In this document: in pieces, positions 15,005 through 22,552 of the stretch
Position numbering within the stretch: position 1 is the first letter of the stretch
How the letters are laid out: the number at the start of each line of letters is the position of its first letter
From: Seohaeicola saemankumensis
Lineage (GTDB): Bacteria; Pseudomonadota; Alphaproteobacteria; Rhodobacterales; Rhodobacteraceae
Assembly: GCF_020171285.1 (NCBI RefSeq)
Contig: NZ_JAIUZI010000023.1
Span: forward strand, 1 to 41,840
Direction of reading: 5' to 3'
Length of the DNA: 41,840 nucleotides
Translations under genes and position numbers: made by a program
The notes under the pieces: generated by a model
What the model was told of the DNA's origin: nothing
What the model saw: only the letters and a program-made list of their open reading frames with translations
Database searches by the model: none

Positions 15005-15808
15005 ATGAAAGACTGGATCCGCGCGCAGATCAGGCGCCGCCGGGCGCGCCGCCACCTGCGCCGCCGCCCGGTGCAGACGCCGCTGGGGTTCACCTTTGTC
15101 GGACCAGAGCCGATGCAGTCCGGCATCTTTGAAGAGGCGGAAACCCGGCTGTTGCGCGATCTGCTGGAGGGGGCGGATCTGTTCGTGAATGTCGGGGCGA
15201 ACTATGGCTATTACATCTGCCTGGCCCGCCAGATGGGGGTGCCGGCCATTGCCGTGGAGCCGGTGCCGATCAACCTTGAGACCCTGCGCTGCAATATCGC
15301 GCTGAACCACTGGACCGACAGCGTCACCGTGCATCCGGTCGCCTGCGGGGCGTCTGAGGGCGTGGCGGAGATCTTTGGCGAGGGCACCGGCGCCTCGCTG
15401 ATCTCGGGTTGGGCGCGCAACCCAAAGGCGCTGCGTCACAGAGTGCCGGTGCGGCGGCTGGATGCGCTGTTGCAGGGCGAAGCGGTGACGGGCAGCACCG
15501 TGCTGCTTGTCGATGTCGAGGGCTTTGAGCTTGAAGTGCTGCGGGGATCCGAGGCGCTGTTTGCGCCGGGCGCGCGGCCGCGCTGGATCCTGGAAAGCGG
15601 GCTGACCGACCATCGTGCCGAGGGCGGGCTGAACACCCAGTTCCTCGAGATCGTCGATTTTCTGCTGGAACGCGACTACCGGATCTTCAGCGCTCTGGAG
15701 CCGGACCTGGAAATCACCCGCGACCGGGTGACCGCCTCGATCGAACAGGGGGTCGACCTGGTCGGAACCCACAATTTTCTGCTGCGGCCAGCCGAAACGG
15801 TCGGCTGA
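15005..15808 (+). CDS. FkbM-family methyltransferase
   Basis: A 267-aa SAM-dependent methyltransferase of the FkbM family, which often O-methylates sugars or polyketides. A very basic N-terminus (IRAQIRRRRARRHLRRRP) precedes the SAM-binding motif LFVNVGANYGYY (59-70). The acidic residue for the ribose is in AVEPVPIN (83-90), and the family hallmark VDVEGFELEVLRGS follows. The start is placed at 15005 after AGAGG; the open frame extends upstream to 14804 but there lacks a binding site and the added 67 residues look non-coding. It lies 37 nt before the oxygenase-like gene on the same strand, so the two are probably cotranscribed. Confidence 0.82.
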   Translation: MKDWIRAQIRRRRARRHLRRRPVQTPLGFTFVGPEPMQSGIFEEAETRLLRDLLEGADLFVNVGANYGYYICLARQMGVPAIAVEPVPINLETLRCNIALNHWTDSVTVHPVACGASEGVAEIFGEGTGASLISGWARNPKALRHRVPVRRLDALLQGEAVTGSTVLLVDVEGFELEVLRGSEALFAPGARPRWILESGLTDHRAEGGLNTQFLEIVDFLLERDYRIFSALEPDLEITRDRVTASIEQGVDLVGTHNFLLRPAETVG

Positions 15809-15845
15809 CCCGCCCTGAACAGGACTGCCAAGGGGGACCCCCGAT

Positions 15846-16469
15846 ATGCCACAGATCGCCTCGCTCTTCGTGACCCGCCTCTATCGTGCGCGGCTGTCGG
15901 AACTGGGCAAGAAACGGATCGACACGAGCGAGCTGGAAAACGCCTGCCTGTCGATTGCCGGGGATGACGAGGCCGGGCAGCGCTGGTCCGAGGACAACGG
16001 CTATCCGGGCTATACCAGCTATGCCTCGCTGACCGACCTGCCGTGGCGGTTCCCGATCTTTGCCGACCTAGTCAAGGTGCTGGACAAACACGTGGCGGCC
16101 TTTGCCAAGGATGCGCAGTTCGACCTGGACGGGCGCAAGCTGCGGCTGGAGGACATCTGGATCAACATCCTGCCGCCCGGCGGCATCCACACCTCGCACA
16201 TCCATCCGCATTCGGTGGTGTCGGGAACGACCTATGTTTCGGTGCCCGACGGGGCCAGCGCCATCAAGTTCGAGGACCCGCGGTCGGCCAGGATGATGGC
16301 CGCCCCCGCCCGCAAGGCCAAGGCGCGGCGCGAGATGCAGAGTTTCATCTACGAGGCCCCGGCGCCCGGCGACGTGCTGCTGTGGGAAAGCTGGCTGCGG
16401 CACGAGGTGCCGATGAACATGGCCGAGGAGGAGCGGATCTCGGTCAGTTTCAATTACGCCTGGAGCTGA
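15846..16469 (+). CDS. putative 2OG-Fe(II) oxygenase (TIGR02466-like)
   Basis: A 207-aa protein resembling the putative 2-oxoglutarate/Fe(II) oxygenase family TIGR02466. The core has the sequence PPGGIHTSHIHPHSVVSGTTY with candidate iron ligands among H115, H118, H120 and H122. A second part, GDVLLWESWLRHEVPMN, supplies a candidate distal His at 186 and is followed by RISVSFNY with the arginine expected to bind 2-oxoglutarate. The usual HxD is not evident, so ligand assignment is uncertain. AGGGGG lies upstream of the ATG. Its likely operon partner is the FkbM methyltransferase. Activity on a sugar, lipid or peptide cannot be deduced. Confidence 0.72.
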   Translation: MPQIASLFVTRLYRARLSELGKKRIDTSELENACLSIAGDDEAGQRWSEDNGYPGYTSYASLTDLPWRFPIFADLVKVLDKHVAAFAKDAQFDLDGRKLRLEDIWINILPPGGIHTSHIHPHSVVSGTTYVSVPDGASAIKFEDPRSARMMAAPARKAKARREMQSFIYEAPAPGDVLLWESWLRHEVPMNMAEEERISVSFNYAWS

Positions 16470-16531
16470 GCCGCGCGGACCCCCGGTGACATCGGCACGC
16501 CGCGCCTGCACCTTTGCTGTCACCCGATTTC

Positions 16532-16615
16532 GCCTGCGGCGGGCGGGGCAGGGGGCGCTGCCCCCTCGGCCTTGCGGCCTCACCCCCGGAGTATTTGCCG
16601 AAGAGATGAAAGGGG
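16532..16615 (+). repeat. GTATTTGCC-type repeat
   Basis: The repeat starts with CAGGGGGC and GCCCCCT arms (about 16549-16566), continues with GGCC-rich hairpins and ends CCCCCGGAGTATTTGCCGA then AGAGATGAAAGGGG. It lies between the oxygenase gene and the lipoprotein gene, 62 nt after the oxygenase stop. Confidence 0.7.
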
Positions 16616-16689
16616 CGACGCGGGATATCGGCAATTGGATCGTGACAGCCGGACAAAAGCAGTTTGCCATGTGACGAGCCTTGCCGATG

Positions 16690-17079
16690 TCACCACACCA
16701 CATCGATGATGCGACCGTCGCTGTGTTGGCAGACGCCTATGCCGCCGTCGTTCGTGAGTCCGGAGCTGTTGGCGTAAGTCATTTTACAGCTCATGGTGGA
16801 GCCGCGGTTGCCAAGTAGCGTTGCGATCAGATTTCCGGTGGTGGACTTGTATGGCACCAGGCTGGTTGGAGTTACTATGTAACCGGACACGGCGTCTGCG
16901 AACACTGCCTTACCCAGGAACTGTTCACCGTCCAATTGAGCCCGATATGTGTCATTCTGCGCGCCCTGCTCGTATTGGAACGCAACTCTTGTCCCGTCGC
17001 CCCTTACGACCCCTTGCATCGTGCCGCTGCAAGCCGAGAGAACCAGCATGGCGGCAGTGCAACTCACATTTCTCGACAT
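16690..17079 (-). CDS. small putative lipoprotein
   Basis: A 129-aa protein with a lipoprotein signal: MSRNVSCTAAMLVLSAC, where LSAC (14-17) is the lipobox. The mature part is short, beta-rich and polar (GVVRGDGTRVAFQYEQGAQNDTYRAQLDGEQF), with two further cysteines near MSCKM and GVCQH that could form a disulfide. No family recognised. The ATG at 17079 is chosen because GGAGA (17086-17090) is 6 nt away; the ATG at 17085 directly abuts that site. Local base composition is less GC-rich than its neighbours, compatible with a transferred gene. Confidence 0.65.
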   Translation of the reverse strand: MSRNVSCTAAMLVLSACSGTMQGVVRGDGTRVAFQYEQGAQNDTYRAQLDGEQFLGKAVFADAVSGYIVTPTSLVPYKSTTGNLIATLLGNRGSTMSCKMTYANSSGLTNDGGIGVCQHSDGRIIDVVW

Positions 17080-17305
17080 GTTCATTCTCCGGCCCCCATG
17101 CTTGGTTATTGCACTGGGTTATACTCGTGGACAAAAGCCGGTCCAGGGTCGTGCCGTAGCCGGCGCTGAGGGGGGTGCCCACCAAAAGGGCTTGGTTTCA
17201 GCGCTTTGCGGGCGGCTCGCACGCGATTTATCGAAATGGCCGAAAGGTCCGGCCGGTGATCTGACGGGGGCTCGCCGAGATGTGGGTATTTCTCCAAACT
17301 TTCCC
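17080..17305. other. intergenic region upstream of rpmC promoter
   Basis: No gene seen. This stretch separates the divergently placed lipoprotein gene from the rpmC promoter and is moderately GC-rich without strong repeats. Confidence 0.4.
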
Positions 17306-17334
17306 TTGCCCCCCGCAATCTGACCCCTTATAGA
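17306..17334 (+). promoter_or_regulatory. sigma-70-like promoter of the rpmC block
   Basis: -35 TTGCCC (17306-17311), 17-bp spacer, -10 TATAGA (17329-17334), nearly identical in design to the rpsJ promoter. It restarts transcription of the spc half of the cluster after the rplP terminator. The leader is about 110 nt. Confidence 0.82.
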
Positions 17335-17452
17335 GCGGCATCCTGCGATCACCCGGCCTAGGACGGGGGATTCGCATGTCTGTCATTCATCCACCAGGTC
17401 AAAGGTGACCCGGCCACGGGGCCTTCTGGTGTTTTGAGAAAAGGAAAAGGCG

Positions 17453-17659
17453 ATGAACGCCAACGAACTGCGTGATAAAACGCCGGATCAGCTCCGCGAG
17501 GAACTGGCCAATCTGAAAAAAGAGAGCTTCAACCTGCGTTTCCAGCAGGCCACCGGCCAGATGGAAAACACCGCCGGCATCAAGGCGGCCCGCCGCAATG
17601 CGGCCCGGGTGAAGACGATTCTGAACGAAAAGGCCGCGCAAGCGGCATCGGAGGCTTAA
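17453..17659 (+). CDS. rpmC: 50S ribosomal protein L29
   Basis: L29 sits beside the exit tunnel opening next to L23. The product is 68 aa, two helices: NANELRDKTPDQLREELANLKKESFNLRF and the basic second helix with INTAGIKAARRNAARVKTIL-like sequence. AAGGAAAAGG precedes the ATG. It begins the third ribosomal block and is followed 4 nt later by rpsQ. Confidence 0.95.
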   Translation: MNANELRDKTPDQLREELANLKKESFNLRFQQATGQMENTAGIKAARRNAARVKTILNEKAAQAASEA

Positions 17660-17663
17660 TCCT

Positions 17664-17894
17664 ATGCCCAAGCGTATCCTGCAAGGCACCGTGACCAGCG
17701 ACGCCAACGCCCAGACCGTGACCGTGTCCGTCGAGCGCCGCTTTACCCATCCGGTTCTGAAGAAGACCATCCGTAAGTCCAAGAAGTACCGGGCGCACGA
17801 TGAGAAGAACGCGTACAAGGTGGGCGACACCGTTCGCATCATTGAATGTGCGCCCAAGTCCAAGACCAAACGCTGGGAGGTTCTGGAGGCGTAA
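17664..17894 (+). CDS. rpsQ: 30S ribosomal protein S17
   Basis: S17 is an OB-fold primary 16S-binding protein of the 30S body. The 76-aa product contains MPKRILQGTVTSDANAQTVTVSVERRFTHP, KSKKYRAHDE and the ECAPKSKTKRWEVLE end. It starts 4 nt after rpmC; rplN follows after a 79-nt spacer that holds no other gene and no clear terminator. Confidence 0.96.
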   Translation: MPKRILQGTVTSDANAQTVTVSVERRFTHPVLKKTIRKSKKYRAHDEKNAYKVGDTVRIIECAPKSKTKRWEVLEA

Positions 17895-17973
17895 GCCACC
17901 GGAGTCTTTTGGCATTATTCGAAACCCTGGGGACAAGGCAGTGCATCGCCCCCCATAGGTCGGGAGAAACCAA

Positions 17974-18342
17974 ATGATCCAGATGCAGACCAACCTGGAT
18001 GTTGCTGACAACAGCGGCGCGCGCCGTGTTCAGTGCATCAAGGTGCTGGGTGGTTCCAAGCGTAAATACGCATCCGTGGGCGACATCATCGTCGTCTCGG
18101 TCAAGGAAGCCATCCCGCGCGGCCGTGTGAAAAAGGGCGACGTCCGCAAGGCCGTCGTCGTGCGCACCGCCAAGGAAGTGCGCCGTGACGACGGCACCGC
18201 GATCCGTTTCGATCGCAACGCGGCCGTTATCCTGAACAACAACATGGAGCCGATCGGCACCCGTATCTTTGGGCCGGTTGTGCGCGAGCTGCGCGCCAAG
18301 AACTTCATGAAAATCATCTCGCTTGCTCCGGAGGTGCTGTAA
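17974..18342 (+). CDS. rplN: 50S ribosomal protein L14
   Basis: L14 contributes to an intersubunit bridge and to the binding site of the silencing factor RsfS in other bacteria. The product is 122 aa and full length: MIQMQTNLDVADNSGARRVQCIKVLGG, the GRVKKGDVRKAVVVRTAKE core and GTRIFGPVVRELR. The last A of its TAA is the first base of the rplX ATG, giving tight coupling. Confidence 0.97.
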   Translation: MIQMQTNLDVADNSGARRVQCIKVLGGSKRKYASVGDIIVVSVKEAIPRGRVKKGDVRKAVVVRTAKEVRRDDGTAIRFDRNAAVILNNNMEPIGTRIFGPVVRELRAKNFMKIISLAPEVL

Positions 18343-18653
18343 TGGCTGCGAAACTCCGCAAGGGCGACAAGGTCGTCGTGCTGGCCGGCAAGGACAAGGG
18401 CAAGGAAGGCACCATTTCTTCCGTTGACCCGAAAGCCGGCAAGGCCGTTGTCGATGGCCTGAACATCGCCATCCGTCACGTCCGTCAGAGCCAGAACGAA
18501 CAGGGCGGCCGCATCCCCAAGGCGCTGCCGATCGACCTGTCGAACCTGGCCTATGTCGATGCAAACGGCAAACCCACCCGCGTCGGCTTTCGCATGGAAG
18601 GCGACAAGAAGGTGCGTTTCGCCAAGACCACGGGGGACGTGATCGATGCTTGA
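18342..18653 (+). CDS. rplX: 50S ribosomal protein L24
   Basis: L24 initiates 50S assembly and lies near the tunnel exit. The 103-aa product starts MAAKLRKGDKVVVLAGKDKGKEG, a KOW motif, and has the usual DGLNIAIRHVRQSQNEQGGRIPKALPI. It overlaps rplN by one base and rplE by 8 bases. Confidence 0.97.
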   Translation: MAAKLRKGDKVVVLAGKDKGKEGTISSVDPKAGKAVVDGLNIAIRHVRQSQNEQGGRIPKALPIDLSNLAYVDANGKPTRVGFRMEGDKKVRFAKTTGDVIDA

Positions 18654-19209
18654 TGCTGCAATCTATACGCCGCGCCTGAAGGCCCTCTACAAGGACAGCA
18701 TCCGCGCTGCCATGAAAGAGGAATTCGGCTATAAGAACGACATGCAGATCCCCGGTCTGGAAAAGATCGTTCTGAACATCGGCTGTGGCGCCGAGGCCGT
18801 GAAGGATTCCAAGAAGGCCAAATCGGCCCAGGAAGACCTGACCGCCATCGCCGGCCAGAAGGCCGTGACCACCAAGGCCAAGAAATCCATCGCCGGTTTC
18901 CGTGTCCGCGAGGACATGCCGCTGGGTGCGAAAGTGACCCTGCGCGGCGACCGGATGTATGAATTCCTCGACCGCCTGATCACCGTTGCAATGCCCCGTA
19001 TCCGCGACTTCCGCGGTGTGTCGGGCAAATCTTTCGACGGCCGCGGCAACTATGCCATGGGTCTGAAAGAGCACATCGTGTTCCCGGAAATCGACTTTGA
19101 CAAAGTTGACGAGACCTGGGGCATGGACATCGTGATCGCCACCACGGCGGGCACCGACGCTGAAGCCAAGGCGCTGTTGAAGCATTTCAACATGCCGTTC
19201 AACAGCTAA
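18646..19209 (+). CDS. rplE: 50S ribosomal protein L5
   Basis: L5 binds 5S rRNA with L18 and touches the P-site tRNA. The 187-aa product has the conserved TPRLKALYKDSIRAAMKEEFGYKN, KIVLNIGCGAEAVKDSKK, the GFRVREDMPLGAKVTLRGDRMYEFLDRL block and the closing ALLKHFNMPF. Its start lies inside the end of rplX (8-nt overlap), so ribosomes probably reinitiate there. Confidence 0.97.
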   Translation: MLDAAIYTPRLKALYKDSIRAAMKEEFGYKNDMQIPGLEKIVLNIGCGAEAVKDSKKAKSAQEDLTAIAGQKAVTTKAKKSIAGFRVREDMPLGAKVTLRGDRMYEFLDRLITVAMPRIRDFRGVSGKSFDGRGNYAMGLKEHIVFPEIDFDKVDETWGMDIVIATTAGTDAEAKALLKHFNMPFNS

Positions 19210-19227
19210 GCCTGGGAGAGATATTTC

Positions 19228-19533
19228 ATGGCTAAGAAAAGCATGATCGAACGCGAGAAGAAGCGCGAGCGCCTGGTGGCCAAATATGCCGCAAAGCGTG
19301 CCGAGCTGAAAGAAATCGCAAATGACGAGAGCCTGCCGATGGAAGAGCGTTTCAAAGCGCGTCTTAAGCTGGCCAAACTGCCGCGCAACAGCTCGGCAAC
19401 CCGTCTGCACAACCGTTGCCAGCTGACCGGCCGCCCGCACGCTTACTACCGTAAGCTGAAGGTGTCGCGGATCGCGCTGCGGGAACTGGGCTCGAATGGC
19501 CAGATCCCCGGTCTGGTCAAGTCGAGCTGGTAA
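19228..19533 (+). CDS. rpsN: 30S ribosomal protein S14, zinc-free type
   Basis: S14 is a protein of the 30S head. The 101-aa product is the longer type without a CxxC zinc ribbon: only one cysteine occurs, in RLHNRCQLTGRPHAYYRKLKVSR. The N-terminus is strongly helical and basic (IEREKKRERLVAKYAAKRAELKE). GGGAGA precedes the ATG; rpsH follows 13 nt downstream. Confidence 0.96.
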   Translation: MAKKSMIEREKKRERLVAKYAAKRAELKEIANDESLPMEERFKARLKLAKLPRNSSATRLHNRCQLTGRPHAYYRKLKVSRIALRELGSNGQIPGLVKSSW

Positions 19534-19546
19534 GGAGGGTACATAG

Positions 19547-19939
19547 ATGAACGATCCTATCGCAGATATGCTGACCCGCATCCGTAACTCTCAGCTGCGC
19601 GGCAAATCCACCGTCATGACCCCGGCGTCCAAGCTGCGGGCGTGGGTTCTGGATGTGCTGGCCGACGAGGGCTACATCCGGGGGTACGAGAAAACCACCG
19701 GTGCCGACGGCCACCCGGCCATCGAGATCAGCCTCAAGTACTACGAAGGCGAACCTGTCATTCGCGAGCTGAAGCGGGTGTCGAAGCCCGGTCGTCGCGT
19801 GTACATGGGCGTCAAGGACATCCCGTCGGTCCGTCAGGGCCTGGGCGTGTCGATTGTCTCCACCCCCAAGGGTGTGATGTCGGACGCAAACGCACGCAGC
19901 CAGAACGTTGGCGGCGAAGTGCTTTGCACCGTCTTCTAA
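19547..19939 (+). CDS. rpsH: 30S ribosomal protein S8
   Basis: S8 binds the central domain of 16S rRNA and represses the spc operon in E. coli. The product is 130 aa, starting MNDPIADMLTRIRNSQLRGK and ending SDANARSQNVGGEVLCTVF, with the KRVSKPGRRVYMG segment. A perfect AGGAGG lies before the ATG. An S8 target site near rplE was not identified. Confidence 0.97.
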   Translation: MNDPIADMLTRIRNSQLRGKSTVMTPASKLRAWVLDVLADEGYIRGYEKTTGADGHPAIEISLKYYEGEPVIRELKRVSKPGRRVYMGVKDIPSVRQGLGVSIVSTPKGVMSDANARSQNVGGEVLCTVF

Positions 19940-19950
19940 GGAGGTAGCCG

Positions 19951-20484
19951 ATGTCTCGTATTGGTAAGAAACCGGTCGACCTGCCCAGCGGCGTCACCGC
20001 CACGGTGTCCGGCCAGACCGTCGAAGTGAAGGGCCCAAAAGGCACCCGCAGCTTTAACGCAACCGACGATGTGACCATCGCTGTCGAAGACAACGTGATC
20101 ACCGTCACGCCGCGCGGCTCGTCCAAGCGCGCCCGCCAGCAGTGGGGCATGTCCCGCACCCAGATCGCCAACCTTGTCACCGGTGTCACCACCGGCTTCA
20201 AGAAAGAGCTGGAGATCCAGGGTGTCGGTTACCGTGCCCAGATGCAGGGCAACACGCTGAAACTGAACCTCGGCCTGAGCCACGACGTTGATTACACCGC
20301 CCCCGAGGGCGTGACGATCACCGCTCCGAAACAGACCGAGATCGTGGTCGAAGGCATCAACGAGCAACTCGTTGGCCAGGTCGCCGCGAACATCCGCGAG
20401 TGGCGCAAGCCCGAGCCGTACAAAGGCAAGGGCATCCGCTACAAGGGTGAGTTTATCTTCCGCAAGGAAGGCAAGAAGAAGTAA
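19951..20484 (+). CDS. rplF: 50S ribosomal protein L6
   Basis: L6 lies near the factor-binding stalk of the 50S subunit and has two related domains. The 177-aa product contains MSRIGKKPVDLPSGV, the middle LEIQGVGYRAQMQGNTLKLNLGLSH and the C-terminal EPYKGKGIRYKGEFIFRKEGKKK. TAAGGAGG forms the rpsH stop and the binding site. rplR starts 12 nt downstream. Confidence 0.97.
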   Translation: MSRIGKKPVDLPSGVTATVSGQTVEVKGPKGTRSFNATDDVTIAVEDNVITVTPRGSSKRARQQWGMSRTQIANLVTGVTTGFKKELEIQGVGYRAQMQGNTLKLNLGLSHDVDYTAPEGVTITAPKQTEIVVEGINEQLVGQVAANIREWRKPEPYKGKGIRYKGEFIFRKEGKKK

Positions 20485-20495
20485 GGACCAGCAAA

Positions 20496-20855
20496 ATGGC
20501 AAACAGCAAAAGAACCCTGTTTCTGAAGCGCCGCCTGCGCGTCCGGAACAAACTTCGCAAGGTCAACGCCGGCCGTATGCGGCTGAGCGTGCACCGTTCG
20601 AACAAGAACATCAGCGTTCAGCTGATCGACGACGTCAACGGTGTGACCCTGGCGGCGGCCTCGTCGCTGGAAAAAGATCTCGGTGTTGTTGGCAAGAACA
20701 ACATCGACGCAGCTTCCAAGGTGGGTGCGGCCATTGCCGAGCGTGCCAAGAAAGCAGGCGTCGAAGAGGCCTATTTCGACCGGGGCGGCTTCCTCTATCA
20801 CGGCAAGGTCAAGGCGCTCGCTGACGCCGCGCGTGAAGGCGGTCTGAAACTGTGA
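20496..20855 (+). CDS. rplR: 50S ribosomal protein L18
   Basis: L18 carries 5S rRNA into the central protuberance. The product is 119 aa: a basic N-terminus with RRLRVRNKLRKVNAGRMRLSVHRSNKNISVQLIDD, then AKKAGVEEAYFDRGGFLYHGKVKALADAAREGGLKL at the end. A repeat pair begins 8 nt after its stop and a 183-nt gap separates it from rpsE, so the usual tight rplR-rpsE junction is opened. Confidence 0.97.
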   Translation: MANSKRTLFLKRRLRVRNKLRKVNAGRMRLSVHRSNKNISVQLIDDVNGVTLAAASSLEKDLGVVGKNNIDAASKVGAAIAERAKKAGVEEAYFDRGGFLYHGKVKALADAAREGGLKL

Positions 20856-20862
20856 TCGGTAA

Positions 20863-20917
20863 GGTGGGGTGAAACCCCACCCTACAACCACCGCGTAGGG
20901 TGGGGTTTCACCCCACC
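20863..20917. repeat. inverted pair of REP-like elements (REPIN-like)
   Basis: Copy 1 (20863-20885) ends in CTAC and copy 2 (20895-20917) begins with GTAG; both have GGTGGGGT/ACCCCACC arms. They face each other across 9 nt with the tetranucleotides inside. The pair starts 8 nt after the rplR stop. The remaining sequence to 21038 has no gene or clear promoter. Confidence 0.85.
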
Positions 20918-21038
20918 GCGCGGCAACCAAGGCGAAGGCGGGCACGCCCGCCTCGATGATCGGGGCCCCGCGCACCTGCGGGACACTGCGATCGAGACAA
21001 TCGGCGCCAGATGCGCCACCAGATAAAGGAATGCCAGC

Positions 21039-21617
21039 ATGGCAGAACGTGAAAACCGCCGCGGCAACCGTCGCGACCGTGAGGAAACGCCGGAATTCGC
21101 CGATCGCCTGGTTGCGATCAACCGGGTTTCGAAAACCGTCAAGGGCGGTAAGCGCTTTGGCTTTGCCGCGCTCGTCGTCGTCGGCGACCAGAAAGGCCGC
21201 GTCGGCTTTGGCAAGGGCAAGGCGAAAGAGGTGCCCGAGGCGATCCGCAAGGCGACCGAACAGGCCAAGCGCCAGATGATCCGCGTGCAGCTGCGCGAGG
21301 GCCGCACCCTGCACCACGACATCGAGGGCCGTCACGGCGCCGGTAAGGTGGTCATGCGCACCGCGCCGGAAGGGACCGGGATCATCGCCGGTGGTCCGAT
21401 GCGTGCCGTTTTCGAGATGCTCGGCGTCAAGGACGTGGTGTCCAAGTCGATCGGGTCGCAGAACCCCTACAACATGATCCGCGCCACCATCAACGGGCTG
21501 ACCAAGGAACAGTCGCCCCGTTCCGTGGCCCAGCGTCGTGGCAAGAAAGTGGCCGACATCCTGCCCAAGCGGGACGAAGCCCCTGCCGCATCGGCCCAAG
21601 TGGCCGAAGAAGCGTAA
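21039..21617 (+). CDS. rpsE: 30S ribosomal protein S5
   Basis: S5 affects decoding accuracy and lies at the mRNA entry. The product is 192 aa: a charged N-terminus (AERENRRGNRRDREE), then FADRLVAINRVSKTVKGGKRFGFAALVVVGDQ, a region including the spectinomycin-related loop, KEVPEAIRKATEQAKR, and GTGIIAGGPMRAVFEMLGVKDVVSKSIGSQNPYN. The Ala-rich end is common in this group. AAAGGA precedes the ATG. It follows a REP-like pair and is 12 nt from rpmD. Confidence 0.97.
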   Translation: MAERENRRGNRRDREETPEFADRLVAINRVSKTVKGGKRFGFAALVVVGDQKGRVGFGKGKAKEVPEAIRKATEQAKRQMIRVQLREGRTLHHDIEGRHGAGKVVMRTAPEGTGIIAGGPMRAVFEMLGVKDVVSKSIGSQNPYNMIRATINGLTKEQSPRSVAQRRGKKVADILPKRDEAPAASAQVAEEA

Positions 21618-21629
21618 GGAGACGCACCC

Positions 21630-21818
21630 ATGGCAAAAACCATCGTCGTCAAGCAGATCGGTTCCCCGATCCGTCGCCCCGCCAAGCAGCGCGCAACGCT
21701 GATCGGCCTGGGCCTGAACAAGATGCACAAAACCCGCGAGCTGGAGGATACTCCCTCGGTCCGCGGCATGGTGGCCTCGATCCCGCACATGGTCGAGATC
21801 ATCGAAGAGCGCGACTGA
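21630..21818 (+). CDS. rpmD: 50S ribosomal protein L30
   Basis: L30 is a small 50S protein present in only part of bacteria. The product is 62 aa: MAKTIVVKQIGSPIRRPAKQRATLIGLGLNKMHKTREL, then VRGMVASIPHMVEII. AAGGAGA precedes the ATG. In a typical spc operon rplO would follow; here a terminator and two minus-strand genes intervene. Confidence 0.95.
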   Translation: MAKTIVVKQIGSPIRRPAKQRATLIGLGLNKMHKTRELEDTPSVRGMVASIPHMVEIIEERD

Positions 21819-21844
21819 CACCGTCGCACTCTGACACGACCTTC

Positions 21845-21879
21845 AAAACGCCTCCCGCATGTCGGGGGGCGTTTTTTTT
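21845..21879 (+). terminator. intrinsic terminator after rpmD
   Basis: AAAACGCCTCCCG (21845-21857) pairs with CGGGGGGCGTTTT (21863-21875), with one G-U pair and a 5-nt loop, followed by eight T in all. It ends the rpmC-rpmD transcript. Confidence 0.92.
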
Positions 21880-21920
21880 GTAGGCCCGCGCCGGGTGTCC
21901 GATTTCACAGGCGTCGGGCG

Positions 21921-22385
21921 TCAGAACACCGCGACCGCCAGGGCATGCAGCGCCATGTAGATCACGATCAGCGAGCCGATAGTGTAAAAGGTGGCCCGCA
22001 CTTCGTGGCTCTGCGCCGTGGCATAGGCCACCGCATGGGCGGCCCGCGCCGCGACAAAGCCGTACATCAGCACCTGCGCCAGCCACAGCGGCGGCGCCGC
22101 CAGCACAAAGATCAGCCCCGCCGCCCAGAACGCGGGGATGTTTTCCAGATCGTTGCGGTGCATCCGCCGCGAGCGTTCGACATAATCGTTCAGCTCAAGC
22201 TGCTCGGGCGAGGGCGTCTTGTTGAACGCGCCGGGTCGCAGGTCCTCGGGATTGACCAGCCCGGCGTTGGTTTTCATCATCCGGTGCACCGTCATCCAGC
22301 CCTGTCCCATGACCTTGAGCACGGTCAGGGCAACGGCGACCACATAGGTGACCAGAAGCGGGTTCTCCAGGCTCAGGCTGTCCAT
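21921..22385 (-). CDS. MAPEG-family membrane protein
   Basis: A 154-aa inner-membrane protein of the MAPEG family (membrane-associated proteins in eicosanoid and glutathione metabolism). The signature ERSRRMHRNDLENIPAF (70-86) matches the ERxxRxHxNDLENIP pattern of microsomal glutathione transferase 1-type members. Four membrane segments are likely (about 9-27, 85-104, 106-122, 130-152). The start at 22385 has AGGAG at 7-nt spacing; a frame opening at 22433 would add 16 basic residues. The gene is antiparallel to rpmD, and the terminator at 21845-21879 lies between their ends. Confidence 0.85.
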   Translation of the reverse strand: MDSLSLENPLLVTYVVAVALTVLKVMGQGWMTVHRMMKTNAGLVNPEDLRPGAFNKTPSPEQLELNDYVERSRRMHRNDLENIPAFWAAGLIFVLAAPPLWLAQVLMYGFVAARAAHAVAYATAQSHEVRATFYTIGSLIVIYMALHALAVAVF

Positions 22386-22552
22386 GGCAGATCTCCTGTT
22401 GCGATCCCCGCATGGTGCCCGCCGCAGCGGCACTAGGTCAATTCCCGTCTGCCGGCGACCGCCGCCGGATCATGTGCGCGACACCGGCGGGCGGCCCCGG
22501 GGCGCAGAAAAAAGGCCCCGCGATACCGCAAGGCCTGGTTCGGATACCGGGG

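Noticed and set aside
20439..21821. 460-aa minus-strand open frame
   Set aside because: Antisense to rplR, rpsE and rpmD and runs through a REP-like pair.
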